Shown here: positions 1 to 11,671 of the stretch, piece after piece
Numbering within the stretch: position 1 is the first letter of the stretch
How the letters are laid out: each line of letters begins with the position of its first letter
Assembly: GCF_030272615.1 (NCBI RefSeq)
Contig: NC_081411.1
Coordinates: 186,704,949-186,768,948 of the forward strand
Source of the DNA: Cryptomeria japonica
Lineage: Eukaryota; Streptophyta; Pinopsida; Cupressales; Cupressaceae
Length of the DNA stretch: 64,000 nt
Direction: 5' to 3'
Notes under the pieces: generated by a model
What the model saw: only the letters and a program-made list of their open reading frames with translations
What the model was told of the DNA's origin: nothing
Databases searched by the model: none
Program-made: the position numbers and the translations under genes

Positions 1-453
1 ACCATTGGGACAAACCCTGGAATCTGCATTTCGAGAACTATTGGAAAAAAAAAGGTTATCAAATTGCCAGTCATAAGAAACTTTTAACCCCAAGTCAAAC
101 CACCATAGTGGAATGATTCACAATATTGTGATTATCATTGAAACAAGGGGCATAGAACAAATGATTGCATGAGGTTGAAAAAACTAGTTCAAGATATGAT
201 AGATAAGGGAGACATAATGGTTGATGGTCATAAAACCAATGGTGATCATGAGGCTTTCAAAAATCCTCTTCCTAATTATGACAAGGGAGGAGCATCAATG
301 TCAAACAACAACAAAGGATCCCATATCAATCACATATATGAAAACATCATAAATCAAATATCGGCATGTGACAATCAAGTAAATGTCATAAAGATCAAAG
401 ATAAACAAGAGCATGCATCGGTAAACATGACAACGAAGGCTAATATGTCTTGA
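1..453 (+). pseudogene. Element A gag, C-terminal fragment
   Basis: The first 160 bases encode decayed Gag matching the element C segment around 41250-41400 (residues like GQTLESAFREL and a variant zinc finger CDxHxNKGHxTNxC region, here frame-broken). The open part at 169-453 corresponds to the C-terminal Gag stretch of C at 40980-41222, sharing residues such as DGHKTNGDHEAFKNPLPNY. Gag would form the virus-like particle and bind the genomic RNA. There is a stop at 451 and no intact start. The family assignment is secure through the sister copy. Confidence 0.8.
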
Positions 454-581
454 AGGGGAACACATCTAAAGTAACAACTATCCCCAAGACTCAATATAAC
501 TTGGTCGATCAACTACAAAGGACACCCACTTAGATATCAATACTAGAATTACTCAAACTCTCACCAAGGCATAAGGATATC

Positions 582-1502
582 TTGGACCAAGCTCTTGTAG
601 AAACAATACTTCCAAACAATCTGGATATCATTCTATTCCAAGCCATGGTGGCACATATGACAGTGCCACATAACATATCCTTTTCAGAACATGATGACAT
701 CTCCTTGAGTCATCCGCACAACACCCCTCTCAAAATCAAATTCCTAGTATACAAACATCAAGTGAAAAGAGTGCTAATAGATGGAGGAGTTGGTCTCAAT
801 ATATGTACCTTAAATCTCATTCATGCATTGGGCTTCTTCAAACAAGCTATTGACCCTAAAAAGAAGATCACTATCAAAGCCTATGATGATGAAGAAAGGT
901 CATTTGAAGGAACAATGGTACTACCCATTTGGGTAGGACCTATGCAAAGAGACAAATTTTGCCAAGCCCTGGACATAGACTTGATCTACAACATACTATT
1001 GGGTCATCCTTGGATCCATGAAATGCAAGCGGTACCTTCCATGTACCATCAATGTCTCAAGCTCCTCTACAATGAACAAGAAATTTTAATATCAGCAAAC
1101 ACTAACCCCTTTTGGTACTGCAATGCTATGGGGGCAACACAAGATGTTCTAATTCCACACAATAGGGAGGTCCAAGCTTCCTCATCATTCAACAATCAAG
1201 AAAAACTCAAGTCCCTATCCATGAATTTTGAGAAAAAGATGAAGAGAAAGGACCAAGGTATGGGGGAATACTCTTTTGAACCCCTATGTCTATCTAAGTT
1301 ACCAACATCGCCAAAATCTCATAGACAACATTTCACATCAAGACATCAGGCAACACAACCCATCAAGACTTTTGATGGTAAATCTATCCAAATGGGCACA
1401 CTGGCTGAAGAATCAGATGAAAAAGACATCCTCAGTTGGATATACAAGGATGAGGAAGAAATCAGAGTTGCTTCCCTAGAAGTGGTCATTCCCACAAAAT
1501 AG
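582..1502 (+). pseudogene. Element A retropepsin-like aspartic protease region
   Basis: A 306-residue open frame carries a retroviral-type aspartic protease. The region VKRVLIDGGVGLNICTLNL holds the active-site turn (D-G-G in place of the usual D-T/S-G) and NILLGHPWIHEM holds the flap-distal ILGRPW-like motif. The same residues occur in element C at 40230-40964. The protease would cleave the Gag-Pol polyprotein. After the protease the frame continues about 120 residues into a linker containing KDQGMGEYSFEPLCL, also shared with C. The ATG used here is internal to a polyprotein, so it is not a real start. Confidence 0.85.
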
Positions 1503-2262
1503 TATGCAAATGGGTTCAGAATCATGAAAATAATGTGATACAAAGGAAAAGGACCTATTGGAAAGAATCAAGAAGGAATCGTAGAACCCATACAACCCCA
1601 TTCACAACTTGCAAAAGACAAAATAGGACTTGGGTATGGCCATCATGTTCAACCTATGCAAAAGAGATATCACCATCAAAAACCCCAATGGAGAGAAAAG
1701 ATAACACATAGCGACGACTCATAGAAAGAGGTGCTACACCAAGTAGCGGAAAAGACAAGGAAAAAACAAGAGCATGAATAAAATGAGAAGCGACAAGAAG
1801 AAAACTCTATCCAAAAAGAGAAGGCTTCTTATAAAAAAATACGTCATGTCCAAGCACCTGATCAAACTAAATGTGAGCCACAACCTGAGGAGATTTCTAC
1901 TCAAAGAAAGGAAACTGTGTATGAGAAAATCCAAAGAGTACAAACAAGTATAGATCTTGAATCAGAACAAGCTACCAAACTTGTATCAATTATCAGTGAC
2001 CTTTTCCTTCCTTATAACATACCTATCAGAGTCAATGGAGTAACCTGGGACAACGATTCTGAAACAAATTCCAATGAGCATGAGTGGGACACTTGTTCTG
2101 ATATTATTGAGGATATTAAGGTGGATACAATCCATGCATACACACCCATTTCTTATGAGGGACAAGGCTCAATCTCTAGATTTTTTAATTTGTCCCACAA
2201 CATATCTATGAGGCTAGTGAGAACGAACAACTTCAATACGAAAGAGGAAATATCAATGAGAG
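1503..2262 (+). pseudogene. Element A protease-RT linker, first half
   Basis: This decayed stretch links protease to reverse transcriptase. Frame 1917-2262 encodes residues such as KLVSIISDLFLPYNIPIR that align with element C (KMVSIIKDLFSPYNIPV, around 39400-39450). Stops and a frameshift lie between 1502 and 1917. The coding match ends exactly at 2262, where an antisense LTR begins, and resumes at 3942. The linker has no recognised fold. Confidence 0.75.
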
Positions 2263-3941
2263 TGTTAGGATAACCAGACAACAACTAAGAGGGAAGGTGA
2301 ATCAGTTGTTAATAGGTTATGTGAATTAAAGCACTTAAAACCTTATATCAGTATAACTAATTAAGCATTAAAGCATAATTGAAAACTAGAGAATCAATAC
2401 CATGCAACCATAACACATAACACCATAATTTGTATGTGGAAAACCTCAATGAGGAAAAACCACAGTGGGAAACCTTAGCCACAATTAGATGATACTTCTA
2501 CAGCAAGTATATTATGATTACAATAGGGGCCTACACATGCAAGAAGGCACACTACCTAGAGTGCACTGCTCATCATAGTGGAGTCTCACTGACTACAGAG
2601 ATGTTAACCACCTCAAGATATTTGGAATACAATCTAGAGAGAATAATTGTCGGTGATAGCATCAAACATGTCAGATTACAGTTCCAGTTAAGCTCAATAC
2701 TAGAGGTCTAAAACCTATTACATAAACACAACTCGATCACCTATGATCGACCAAATCCTTTGCACAAATGATTATTACATTGTTCTCTCCTTGTCATTCC
2801 CATATGATCTACAATGGGATCTTACATATATTTATACCAACCCAGGACCTAAACAATTAGGTCGGCCACACAAATGATAATTCAATAGATCCATTACATA
2901 ATCATGAGATAAAATCATAAAGCATGTCAACCTAAGTCCAAACAAATATCATCCAATCAATAAAACATCCTGGAAGCACATCTGAGGATCCACCAACACG
3001 TTTCATGCAAACTGGTCCATAACCTAGATGGCACCGGACCTAAATTAGATCCAAACACACCAAAGCAATGACACCAATTAGGCAAGACATGAACACAATT
3101 ACCATCAGCATCCTAAATCCCTTCTAGAAGTTGCACCAACACCACTTATGCATTACATCAAAGATCTTCATTAAAGCTCTGTCAGTAAAACCCTTACCGG
3201 ACCAATAAAACAAGCTTACTAGAACATAAGATAACATTCGATCATCAAGTCAATACCAACTGACTAAAACATACTTCAGAAGCATATGAACCATCCATAC
3301 AAACTTATTCCATCAACCAGATCATACCGATGACAATCAACTGATTATCTTCCCAATTAAATCCTTCTACTGGAAGCCAGTAAACAACCATAACAATAAG
3401 TGTTGACATCAATGACAAAACATCAATGCAACACATAATCAAATTTGTTGGTGCAATTAATTATTCATGTTGGATATTATTACACCTTACTTAAGTTTAC
3501 TTAGGATAATGTATTTCATAGTAGTTTGGGTATAAGACACTTGGGTGTTTGTGCCACATTGGGATAGTGTGTGTAGGAGAATTTCCACCTTTTGTGGTGT
3601 GATCTTGTTGTTACTTATCATATCCACTTATTGTGGGATGATAATTTCACCTTCGGTGGGTGATCCACCTCATGTTGAATATTTTATTGTTTCTCCTACC
3701 TACCAAACCTATTTCCTACCTGCCCTTATTTCTTATTGAGCCACATGTCATGGTTGTGTGCTCACATATCCATATAGCCTTGCCTATATATGCAGGCTCA
3801 TCTACATTGTATGTAACAACTATTGATCTATCTATTGATGAGAATATAGTTTAATCTTGTCCTATATTTTATCTCTATTTTGGTCTTTCCAATGCCTCTA
3901 GATCTTTGCAAAATCTCACAAATTCCATCATATGGTCAACA
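2263..3941 (-). mobile_element. Solo LTR of an H-type copia element, inserted in A
   Basis: The insertion begins TGTTAGGATAACC and ends GGTCAACA, flanked by the 5-bp duplication GAGAG (2258-2262 and 3942-3946). Read on the minus strand it starts TGTTGACCATATGATGG, matching the start of the LTR of element H (14211: TGTTGGCCATTTGATGG). Its plus-strand beginning (GACAAC...GTGAATCAGTTG) mirrors the end of that LTR. No internal region is present, so it is a solo LTR left by LTR-LTR recombination. It is itself interrupted at 3446-3919. Confidence 0.88.
3446..3919. mobile_element. Short LTR-like insertion (about 470 bp) nested in the solo LTR
   Basis: Compared with the element H LTR, the solo LTR is split just after its ACACATAATC segment by a block starting TGTTGGTGCAATT. 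The block is flanked on both sides by AAATT (3441-3445 and 3920-3924), although with these flanks its 3' end reads TCAC rather than the canonical CA. The length and TG start suggest a small LTR (solo LTR or TRIM-like element) of another family. It encodes nothing recognisable; two 64-residue frames inside it are chance. Confidence 0.6.
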
Positions 3942-4280
3942 GAGAGTACCATCAAAAACCTTGAGACTGTTATAGAGCTCACCCATGCTACAGACAACTA
4001 TGACAATATCTCTATCATGAACCTCATAGCGGATAATCTTGACCCACCAAATAACTCCCTACCTCTCATATATCCTGACCTTATAGATTGGGAATAACCT
4101 GAGCATAATATACCAATATTCCAAAATGATGAGGCCATTGTTCAATACCTCTGCTCTATTAACATGGAAAAATGCTCCACTAGCGAATCACATAATGATA
4201 TCTGCAATCAGGGGCATGTCAAGTCTCTCGGTCACAAAATAAACATAATGAATAATTGATCTAATGGTGAAAACCATCTA
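3942..4280 (+). pseudogene. Element A protease-RT linker, second half
   Basis: Coding similarity to element C resumes right after the solo LTR. Residues DPPNNSLPLIYPDLIDW (4040-4095) match C (DPPNDSLPLVFPDLIDW, near 39010-39060). A stop follows at 4095 and another near 4258. The stretch leads directly into the reverse transcriptase frame at 4281. Confidence 0.75.
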
Positions 4281-5399
4281 ATGGCAGTATTAGATCGTAA
4301 AAAATTAAAAACAAAGGATGCATCTAATGGTGAAAACTACTTTGAAGCACGTAAAGATGGGAGACTTGACACTCTTCCTAAACATTACCAGGAGAGATCA
4401 CCAATCTTGATTGAGCCAACTCAAACAATAAATATTGGCACTGAAGCAGCAACCAGAACCATACATCTAGTGGAATCACTAATGGAAAAAGAAAAACCTG
4501 ACTTTGTCAATTTCTTCAAGGAGAAGCAAATCAACTTTTCTTGGTCTTATGCAAACATGCCAGGAATAGATCCAAATCTCATCATGAATCACTTGTCAAT
4601 CACTCCTGGAGCTAAACCTATCAAATGGAAATTAAGGAAGGTGAACCCACATGTCGCCATATTGGTCAAAGTAGAGTTGAAGAATTTACTTGATTTAGGA
4701 TTCATCCAACCCATTGATTATGTGGAATGGATTTCTAACATTGCATCAGTCTCTAAACCAAATAAAAGCATTAGGATTTGTACAAACTTAAGGGATCTCA
4801 ACAAGGCTTGTCTGAAGGATGAATTTCCTATACCAATCATCAACACCAGTGTTGATCTAACGATAGGGCACGTAATGCTATCCCTCATGGATGGTTTTTC
4901 TAGCTACAACCAAATCAAGATAGCTCTAGAAGATCAAGATAAAACTACATTCACATGTTTGTGGGTTACATATTGCAGGAACGTCATGCCTTTTGGCTTG
5001 AAAAATGCATTTGTAACCTATCAGAGACAAATGACAATAGTATTCCACAACATGATGCATAAGTTTATGGAGGATTATGTGGATGACTTGCTAGCCAAAT
5101 CATTCACAAGAGCAGGACACCTAGACATCCTGGATAAAATATTTCAAAGATTAGAGCAATTCAATGTCAAATTGAATCCTAAAAAGTGTATTTTCGGGGT
5201 CACATCCAAAAAACTCTTGGGCTCAATTGTATCAGAAAAAGGCATCAAGGTGGACCCCACAAACATTCAAGCTATCATGGAAATGCCATCTCCTAGGAAC
5301 ATGAGTCATCTACGATCTCTTCAAGGAAGGCTACAATCTATCAAAAGGTTCACCGCTCAATTAGCAGACAAATGTCCCATTCAACCATCTACTTCATAA
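4281..5399 (+). pseudogene. Element A reverse transcriptase
   Basis: A 372-residue frame spans most of a Ty3/gypsy reverse transcriptase, which would copy the element RNA into cDNA. Visible motifs in order are the N-terminal INFSWSYANMPGIDP block, PNKSIRICTNLRDLNKA, SLMDGFSSYNQIKI (first catalytic Asp), MPFGLKNAFVTYQR, and MEDYVDDLLAKS holding the catalytic YVDD pair near residue 267. It is colinear with element C at 37768-38650. Several family-conserved residues have changed (for example NAGATYQR to NAFVTYQR), and the frame ends early in the connection domain. It is unlikely to be active. Confidence 0.92.
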
Positions 5400-5900
5400 A
5401 AATGTACCTTTCAGATAGGAGGATAAGTATGCAGAATCATTCCACCAACTAAAGCAATATCTCATGAATCCACCTATTTTAGTACCACCAATAGTGGGAA
5501 AGACACTCATCCTCTACATATCAGCAACAAAAGTGTCATTGGGGGCATTACTAGCACAAGAGGACACAACAGGAAAGGAAAGAGCTATCTACTACATTAG
5601 CAGGACTTTGAATGGATATGAACTCAACTATACATTCATTAGAAAAGGCTTGTTTGGCGGTGGTGTTTGCCTCTCAAAGGTTTCACCACTACATGCTATC
5701 CCACAGAATCAAGCTAGTGGCAAAGATCGACCCAATAAAATATCTACTTAGCAAAGCCACTCTCACCGGGAGGTTTACTTAAATGGGTCATGATCCTAAG
5801 TGAGTTCATCATTCAATACACGGAATGGCAAGCCATCAAAGGAAACGTAATTGCAGATCAACTGGCAAAAGAACCACTCCTAGACTAGCACCCACTTCAA
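5400..5900 (+). pseudogene. Element A first RNase H (gypsy type)
   Basis: The region encodes LILYISATKVSLGALLAQED and the TFIRK segment at 5464-5660, then shifts frame. Remaining pieces (HRIKLVAKIDPIKYLL-like and a WVMILSEFIIQYTEW-like stretch, 5690-5825) lie in other frames. This is the RNase H attached to the gypsy reverse transcriptase, which degrades the RNA strand of the hybrid. The colinear domain in element C is 37267-37632. Confidence 0.8.
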
Positions 5901-6404
5901 GTGGAATTTCCATATATGGATGTGCTTACTATCGCATCCAAGAAATGGACCCTATACTTTTATGGTAACTATACAAAACATGGATCAAGTATCGGCATCC
6001 TGTTCGTGACTCCAGAAGGACACATAATTCTAAGATCATTCAGGTTGATGTTCCCATGCACCAATAATATTGCTGAGAATCTTTAGTGACAAGTATCAAA
6101 GTGGTCATGGAATGGAGAATCACAAAATTGAAAGTCTATGGAGACTCTCAATTAGTTATCAATCATATCAATGATGACTACCAGACGAAAGATGATAATC
6201 TCATGCCCTACAAACGCATGGTGGCTGATTTCAAAAAGTAGTTTGTACACATCACCTTTGAGAAAATTCCAAGGCTAGAGAACAAAGTTGCTGATGTAAT
6301 CACCAATGTCACCTCGCTTCTATGAATTCCAGATAAATAGAATTGTTATGAATTCCTAGTGGAGCAATTGTTTTCCCTGGCCTATGACAATTCAACATCC
6401 CAAG
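5901..6404 (+). pseudogene. Element A second RNase H (archaeal-type, aRNH)
   Basis: The frame at 5901-6086 encodes KKWTLYFYGNYTKHGSSIG and PEGHIILRSFRLMFPCTNN, matching element C's aRNH (WTLYFDGSYTQHGSG). The first catalytic Asp (DGS) is Tyr here (YGN). Later pieces (VYGDSQLVINHI, 6133-6170) carry a further DSQ motif. A second RNase H after the gypsy RNase H is the known signature of Tat-lineage elements. The coding sequence is cut at 6404 by element E and resumes at 13323. Confidence 0.8.
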
Positions 6405-7115
6405 TGGTGCAGGAGCACCTGGCATGAAGACAACCTAGAGGACACCATGGAGGCATGACAAGGAGATGTATGGGTCTAATAGACTCAATTTTGATGTTTT
6501 AAAGCTAATTATGGCATTTTAATGTAATGATCCTAATGTAATGGTTAATTGTCATGATGAGCCTAATAGGACCATACGACCAAATATGTGATTTAAGGGT
6601 TATAGGATTGGGAATGGTCTTAAGAGTGTTTAGACCTCTTGAATAAAGCATTGTAATCCCTTAAGAGTCATTAGTTTGGGGTAGAAGTCAAAATAGGGTG
6701 CTTAATAGGAGTTTTTAATTCAAATGTTTGAATGCCAATAGCTAGTGCCATCTTGGTGGGAAATGATAAAACTAGATTGTTAAGCATTTGTAATGACAAC
6801 TAACTCCAAGGATCGGTTGGGACAGTTGTAGGAGGCTTACTTAAAGCCTGAGAGGCATTTGTATGGGAGAGAAAGAGGTGAGAACACAAGCAAGTGCAGA
6901 TTTTATGGACTACAACACAATAGCAACAAAACTCATTAATTTTCCTGCAAAACTGTAGTTTTCTTTGCATTAAGGTAGTTTTCTATTGACATGGTAATGA
7001 GATGTGGATAGTATATGTGTCTCTTTTCATGTTTTCAATCTGTTGAGGGTTTAATAAAATCTAGGAACACACATTGCACTGTTCCTTCCTAACTATGCAG
7101 TCATTAATTCACTGT
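6405..7115 (+). repeat. Element E LTR copy 1, 3'-truncated
   Basis: It begins TGGTGCAGGAGCACCTGG directly after TSD CCAAG and matches LTR copies 2 and 3 for about 710 bp. It then breaks in the phrase CATTAATTCACTGT and continues with internal gag zinc-knuckle sequence (GAAGTGGGGCATCC). The missing part is the second half of the LTR plus the 5' end of the internal region. Confidence 0.85.
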
Positions 7116-8231
7116 ATTGAAGTGGGGCATCCTTCTTTTAAATGTCCTAAGCAGGAATAATCAGACAGAGGCGGGGATAGAAGAGTCCATCTGATACAAG
7201 AAGAGGAAAAGAAAGAAGAAAATGAACCATTGAAAGAAAGTCCAGTGCTGGAAGAAAATTTCCTCATGGTAAGGAAAGGTAAAATGCAGCAACAAGCACC
7301 ACAGGTATCCATTTTTAAGACCAATTCTTTAAGTCATGGGAAAGTGTGTATATTGCTTATAGATTCTAGAGCACATGATAATGTAATTTCATCTGATATG
7401 GTTTCTAAATTGGGTTTGAAGACATTTGTTCATCCTAACCCTTACAGTGCCACTTGGGTAAGCAAAGAGTTGAAGTTAATGGTTAGTCAGAGGGCATATG
7501 TAGATTTCTCAATTGGAAAATACCAGGATAAAGTTCTTTGTGATGTTATCCCTGTGACATGTAGACATATTATCATGGGTAGACCATGGTAGTATACGAG
7601 GAAGACCATTCATGATGGTTATCATAATAGTTATTTGGTGCATCAAGGAAGTAAACAATTCAAACTAATACCTTTACCTTGCAGTGATCAAAAAGAGAAT
7701 ATTGTGATGTGTTTTGAAGACAAGTTGCAGGTATGTGTACAAGGTATGAAGAAGGTGGATACTAGTTGGAAGAGTGATGGAGTAAGATAGCAGCAAATTC
7801 CAATGGAGAAGTTGCAGAGTAATCAGAAAATGCAATAGCAGTAGAAATTAATTGTAGAGGTTAATGACAGCAAGTTAGTAAGCATTGAAGTACCGTGGAC
7901 TAGTAGTATGGATGGTGTAGAGGTGGGATCAGTTTTGTGCCCTATTGGGGTGCAGAAAAAAGGTAGTAATGGTGGCATTGGTTTTCACCAAAAGGAAGAC
8001 CAAATACCAGATGAAATATGGCAGCAAGGGTAGACAAAAGACAATCCCATGAAGGGACCAAAACATAAGTTTTTGAGCACTAATTCTTGTTTTAAGATTA
8101 ATGCAGGTTACAAAATTTGAAGAGTTTCCTTTGAGCAGTTGAACAAGGTGCAGATATGTACCAAACAATCACAAGCTCTGAATACAAAAGATTTGTTCTC
8201 TTGGGATGAGCTTTTTCATTCGAGGGGAGTA
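7116..8231 (+). pseudogene. Element E internal copy 1: zinc-knuckle remnant and protease
   Basis: The remnant starts in the Gag zinc knuckle (VGHPSFKCP) and runs through a protease-like frame at 7230-7592. That frame has LLIDSRAHDNVISS where an active D-S-G is expected, and HIIMGRPW. After a stop at 7590 the same frame continues with a few stops through SSMDGVEVGSVLCPIG to the polypurine tract (CGAGGGGAGTA, 8221-8231). Internal copy 2 is closely similar but longer at its 5' end. Confidence 0.8.
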
Positions 8232-9520
8232 TGGTGCAGGGGCACTTGGCTTGAAGACAACTTGGAGGACACTATGGAGGCATGACAAGGAGATGTATCG
8301 GTCTAATAGACTCAATTTTGATGTTTAAATACAATTATGGCATTTCAATGTAATATTCCTAATGCAATGGTTAATTGTCTCGATGGGCCTAATAGGACCA
8401 TAGGACCAAATATGAGATTTAAGGTTATAGGATTGGGCATGGTCTTAAGAGTGTTTATACCTCTTGAATAAAGCATTGTAATCCCTTAAGAGTCATTAGT
8501 TTGGGGTAGAAGTCCAAAAAGGGTGCTTAATAGGAGTTTTTAATTCAAGTGTTTGAATGCCAACGGTTAGTGCCATCTTGGTGGGAAATGACAAAACTGA
8601 CATGTTAAGCATTTGTAATGACAACTAACTCCAAGGATCAATTGGAAAAATTGTAGGAGGTTTACTTAAATCTTGAAAGGCATTTGTATGGGAGAGCAAG
8701 AGGTGAGAACACAAGCAAGTGCAGATTTTACAGACTGCAACACAATAGCAATAAAACTCATTAATTTTCCTACAAATCTGTGGTTTTCTTTGCATTAAGG
8801 TAGTTTTCTATTGACTTGGTAATGAGATGTGGATAGTATCTATCTCTTTTCATGTTTTCAATCTACTGAGGGTTTAATAAAATCTAGGAACACACATTGC
8901 ATTGTTTCTTCCTAAGTCTGCAGTCATTAATTCACTATTTTGTTGATTTCCATAGACACAATGATCCAGCCATAGATGTAGGACCATGATACCTATGGTT
9001 TGGATCATAACAAAAGACTGTATGGAAGGGTGTTTTCTAGGGTTGATTTTAGGAAGTACTTCCTTTGCAAAAGAGGCCTAATTAGCCTACCGGGCACAGA
9101 GGGCAGTGATGTTTTCATACTGTTCGTCCAAAGCATCAATACCTAAGGTTTGTCTATATTATTTTTGGCCATAAAGGGTATTCAGATATGTGATTTATTT
9201 GTTTATTGATTTGCAACTTTGGGGAGAAAATCACCTAAAACAGTTTTTGTAGGGATAGTAGGAGCCTAGGCCTAGTTGGAGGCTAAAACTTGACTTGTCT
9301 TAACAAATGTAGACTTGATGTCTTGAGAACCTAAGATAAATGTTGTTGGGAGTATTTATATTGGTGTAGGGGTAGAGGATCCACTTGGCTTAGTGGAAGA
9401 CCAGTTTGGAGTCTATTGGAGGCATTTGATGCACTTGAATCACCTTAGGAGTGTGGGGCTTGGGTCCTAAACATTTATTTAACTAAAAGTTTGCAACTTT
9501 TCCCCTTTGCCTCTGCATCA
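8232..9520 (+). repeat. Element E LTR copy 2 (1289 bp)
   Basis: It runs from TGGTGCAGGGGC, immediately after a polypurine tract, to TCTGCATCA, immediately before a primer binding site. Relative to copy 3 it lacks about 360 bp. The gap lies between two near-identical short repeats (TTTGGATCAT and TTGGGATCAT), which suggests a deletion through short direct repeats. It serves as both the 3' LTR of internal copy 1 and the 5' LTR of internal copy 2. Confidence 0.85.
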
Positions 9521-9522
9521 GA

Positions 9523-9536
9523 TTGGTATCAGAGTA
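9523..9536 (+). promoter_or_regulatory. Element E primer binding site (initiator tRNA-Met type)
   Basis: TTGGTATCAGAGTA starts two bases after the LTR end. TGGTATCAGAG is complementary to the 3' end of plant initiator tRNA-Met, the commonest plant LTR-retrotransposon primer. Minus-strand cDNA synthesis would begin here. Confidence 0.85.
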
Positions 9537-9569
9537 GTGAGTATATCTTTAAGGTAAATTTTTGATAAG

Positions 9570-10598
9570 ATGGCACCTAAGAATCAAATGGCTAGGGAGA
9601 TAAAGGAGTTGAGAGAAGCCCTAGAAAGAGAGAAGAGGGAAAAGAGGGAGTTGGAAGCAGCAAGGGAAAGAGAGGATAGACAACAAAGGAGAGAGATTAC
9701 AACTACTAGCAAGGATTGAAGCCTTAGAGAAAGAGAAGGGAGAACCTATAAGAGAGGAGATGAATGAAGAAGTGGGAACACACGATGAAGGGGAAAGGCA
9801 TGAAGAGCCTAGAAGGGGTGAAGAAGATCCTGATGAGAAGAGATTGGTGAGATTGTTGAAGGCAGTCCAAGGTGGAGGTAAGAGTAACATTGACCTACAT
9901 GTTTACCAAGGGAGGATGGAAAGTGAAGAAATCTTAGGTTGGTTAGATGCCTTAGACAACTATTTTGAATTTGAGGAAATGGAGGAAGAAAAGAAAGTGA
10001 AGTTTGTCAAAACTAAGGTGAGAGGTACAACTTTGACATGGTGGTCTGATATACAGAATGACAGGATGGCTAGAGGGTTGGAAAAGATCACAACATGGAC
10101 TAGAATGAGCGGTTTGATTAAGGATCAGTTTTCACCATTTAATTATACAATTCATGTGAAGAAGATGTGGAGTAATTTGAAGCAAAGGGACATGGATTTG
10201 ATGTCGTATACTGAGCAATTTCATAAGCTTAGTATCAGAGGTGGTCTAGAGGATGAAGAAGAGAAGAAGCGAGATACTTGAATGGGTTGAGATTCAACCT
10301 TCAAGATGAAATAGGATTGCATATGCCTAGGATGTTGGGAGAATGTTTTCAGTTGCCCATTAGAGCCAAACAAAAGTTGAAGAGGAAGTAGGAAAGACAA
10401 GGGAATGTTGGGAGAGGTAGTAGAATAAATTGGGAACAGGGACAAATCAATGAGAAAGGAAAAGATACAACTTCTAATTCAAAAGGAGGATACAAAGGAG
10501 GTGGAATATTCAGGGTAGGTAGAGGCACTTTAAGAGGCAGATGCTTCAATTGTAATGAAGTGGGGCATCCTTCTTTTAAATGCCCTAAGTGGGAATGA
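9570..10598 (+). pseudogene. Element E gag
   Basis: The first ATG after the primer site is at 9570 (MAPKNQMAREIKELREAL), opening a Glu/Arg/Lys-rich coiled coil. One indel near 9700 shifts into the frame of 9760-10281, which holds a typical retrotransposon Gag capsid core (LHVYQGRMESEEILGWLDAL, TTLTWWSDIQ, FSPFNYTIHVKKMW). A second indel near 10260 leads into a basic region and one CCHC knuckle, CFNCNEVGHPSFKC, at 10548-10590. A TGA stop follows the knuckle. Gag forms the particle. Only two indels and a few stops separate it from an open frame. Confidence 0.85.
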
Positions 10599-11671
10599 TC
10601 AGACAGAGGTGAGGATAGAAGAGTCAACCTGATACTAGAAGAAGAAATGAAAGAAGAAAATGAACCATTGAAAGAAAGTCCAGTGTTGGAAGGAGATTTC
10701 CTCATGGTAAGGAAAGGTAAAATGCAGCAACAAGCACCACAGGTATCCACTTTTAAGACCAAATGTTTAAGTCATGGGAAAGTGTGTAGATTGCTTATAG
10801 ATTCTAGTGCACATGATAATTTAATTTCATCTGATATGGTTTCTAAATTGGGTTTGAAGACATTTGTTCATCCTAACCCTTACAGTGCCACTTGGGTAAG
10901 CAAAGAGTTGAATGTAATGGTTAGTCAGAGGGCATATGTAGATTTCTCAATTGGACAATACCAGGATAGAGTTCTTTGTGATGTTATCCCTATGACATGT
11001 GGACATATTATCTTGGGTAGACCATGGCAGTATATGATGAAGATCATTCATGATGGTTATCATAATATTTATTTGATGCATCAAGGAAGTAAACAATTCA
11101 AACTAATACCTTTACCTTGCGGTGATCAAAAAGAGAATATTGTGATGTGTTTTAGAGACAAGTTGTAGGTATGTGTATAGGGTATGAAGAAGGTGGATAC
11201 TAGATGGAAGAGTGGTGGAGTAAGACAACAACAAATTCCAATGGAGAAGTTGTAGAGTAATCAGAAAATGCAGTAGCAGTAGAAGTTGATTGCAGAGGTT
11301 AATGACATCAAGTTAGTAAGCACTGGTGTACCATGGACTAGTAGTATGGATGGTGTAGTGGGGGGATCAGTTTTGTGCCCTATTGGGGTGCAGCAAAAAG
11401 GCAGTAATGGTGGCATTGGTTTTCACCAAAAGGCAGACCAAATAGCAGATGAAAGATGGCAGCAAGGGCAGACAAAAGACAGTCCCATGAAGGGACAAAA
11501 GCATAATTTTTTTAGCACTAATTCTTGTTTTGAGATTGATGCAGGTTGTGGAATTCAGGGAGTTTCCTTTGAGTAGTTGAACAAGGTGCAAATATGTACC
11601 AAATAATCACAATCTCTAAAAACAAAAAACTTATTCTCTTGGAACAAGAGATTTTTCATTGGAAGGGAGTA
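10599..11671 (+). pseudogene. Element E protease and C-terminal extension (internal copy 2)
   Basis: The frame 10647-11168 encodes a retropepsin-like domain: LLIDSSAHDNLISSDMV (active-site turn with Ser in place of Gly), AYVDFSIG, and HIILGRPWQYM. After a TAG at 11166 the same frame continues with about five stops through GSVLCPIGVQQKGSNGG and ends at the polypurine tract GGAAGGGAGTA (11661-11671). In autonomous gypsy elements reverse transcriptase would follow; here it is absent in both internal copies. The roughly 170-residue extension is not a family I recognise. Confidence 0.8.

Larger units (their letters stand above)
1..6404 (+). mobile_element. Element A: old Ty3/gypsy Tat-type retrotransposon, left segment
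   Basis: This is the body of a degenerate Ty3/gypsy element reading rightward and entering the window inside gag. Domains in order are gag C-terminus, aspartic protease, an acidic linker, reverse transcriptase, RNase H and a second, archaeal-type RNase H. The dual RNase H is a known hallmark of the Tat lineage. Each domain matches the minus-strand element C (35401-42868) closely in protein sequence, so A and C are one family. A has many stops and frameshifts and is much older. It is interrupted by a solo LTR (2263-3941), then by element E at 6405, and resumes at 13323. No LTR of A is in the window. Confidence 0.9.

Noticed and set aside
1734-1943. 69-residue minus-strand frame, Leu/Phe-rich, membrane-like
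   Set aside because: Antisense to the Lys/Glu-rich linker of element A; hydrophobicity is a complement effect.
9621-10762. Minus-strand frames at 9621-9890, 10221-10445 and 10349-10762
   Set aside because: Shadows of the purine-rich gag and protease of element E; Ser/Leu/Pro-rich with no family motif.
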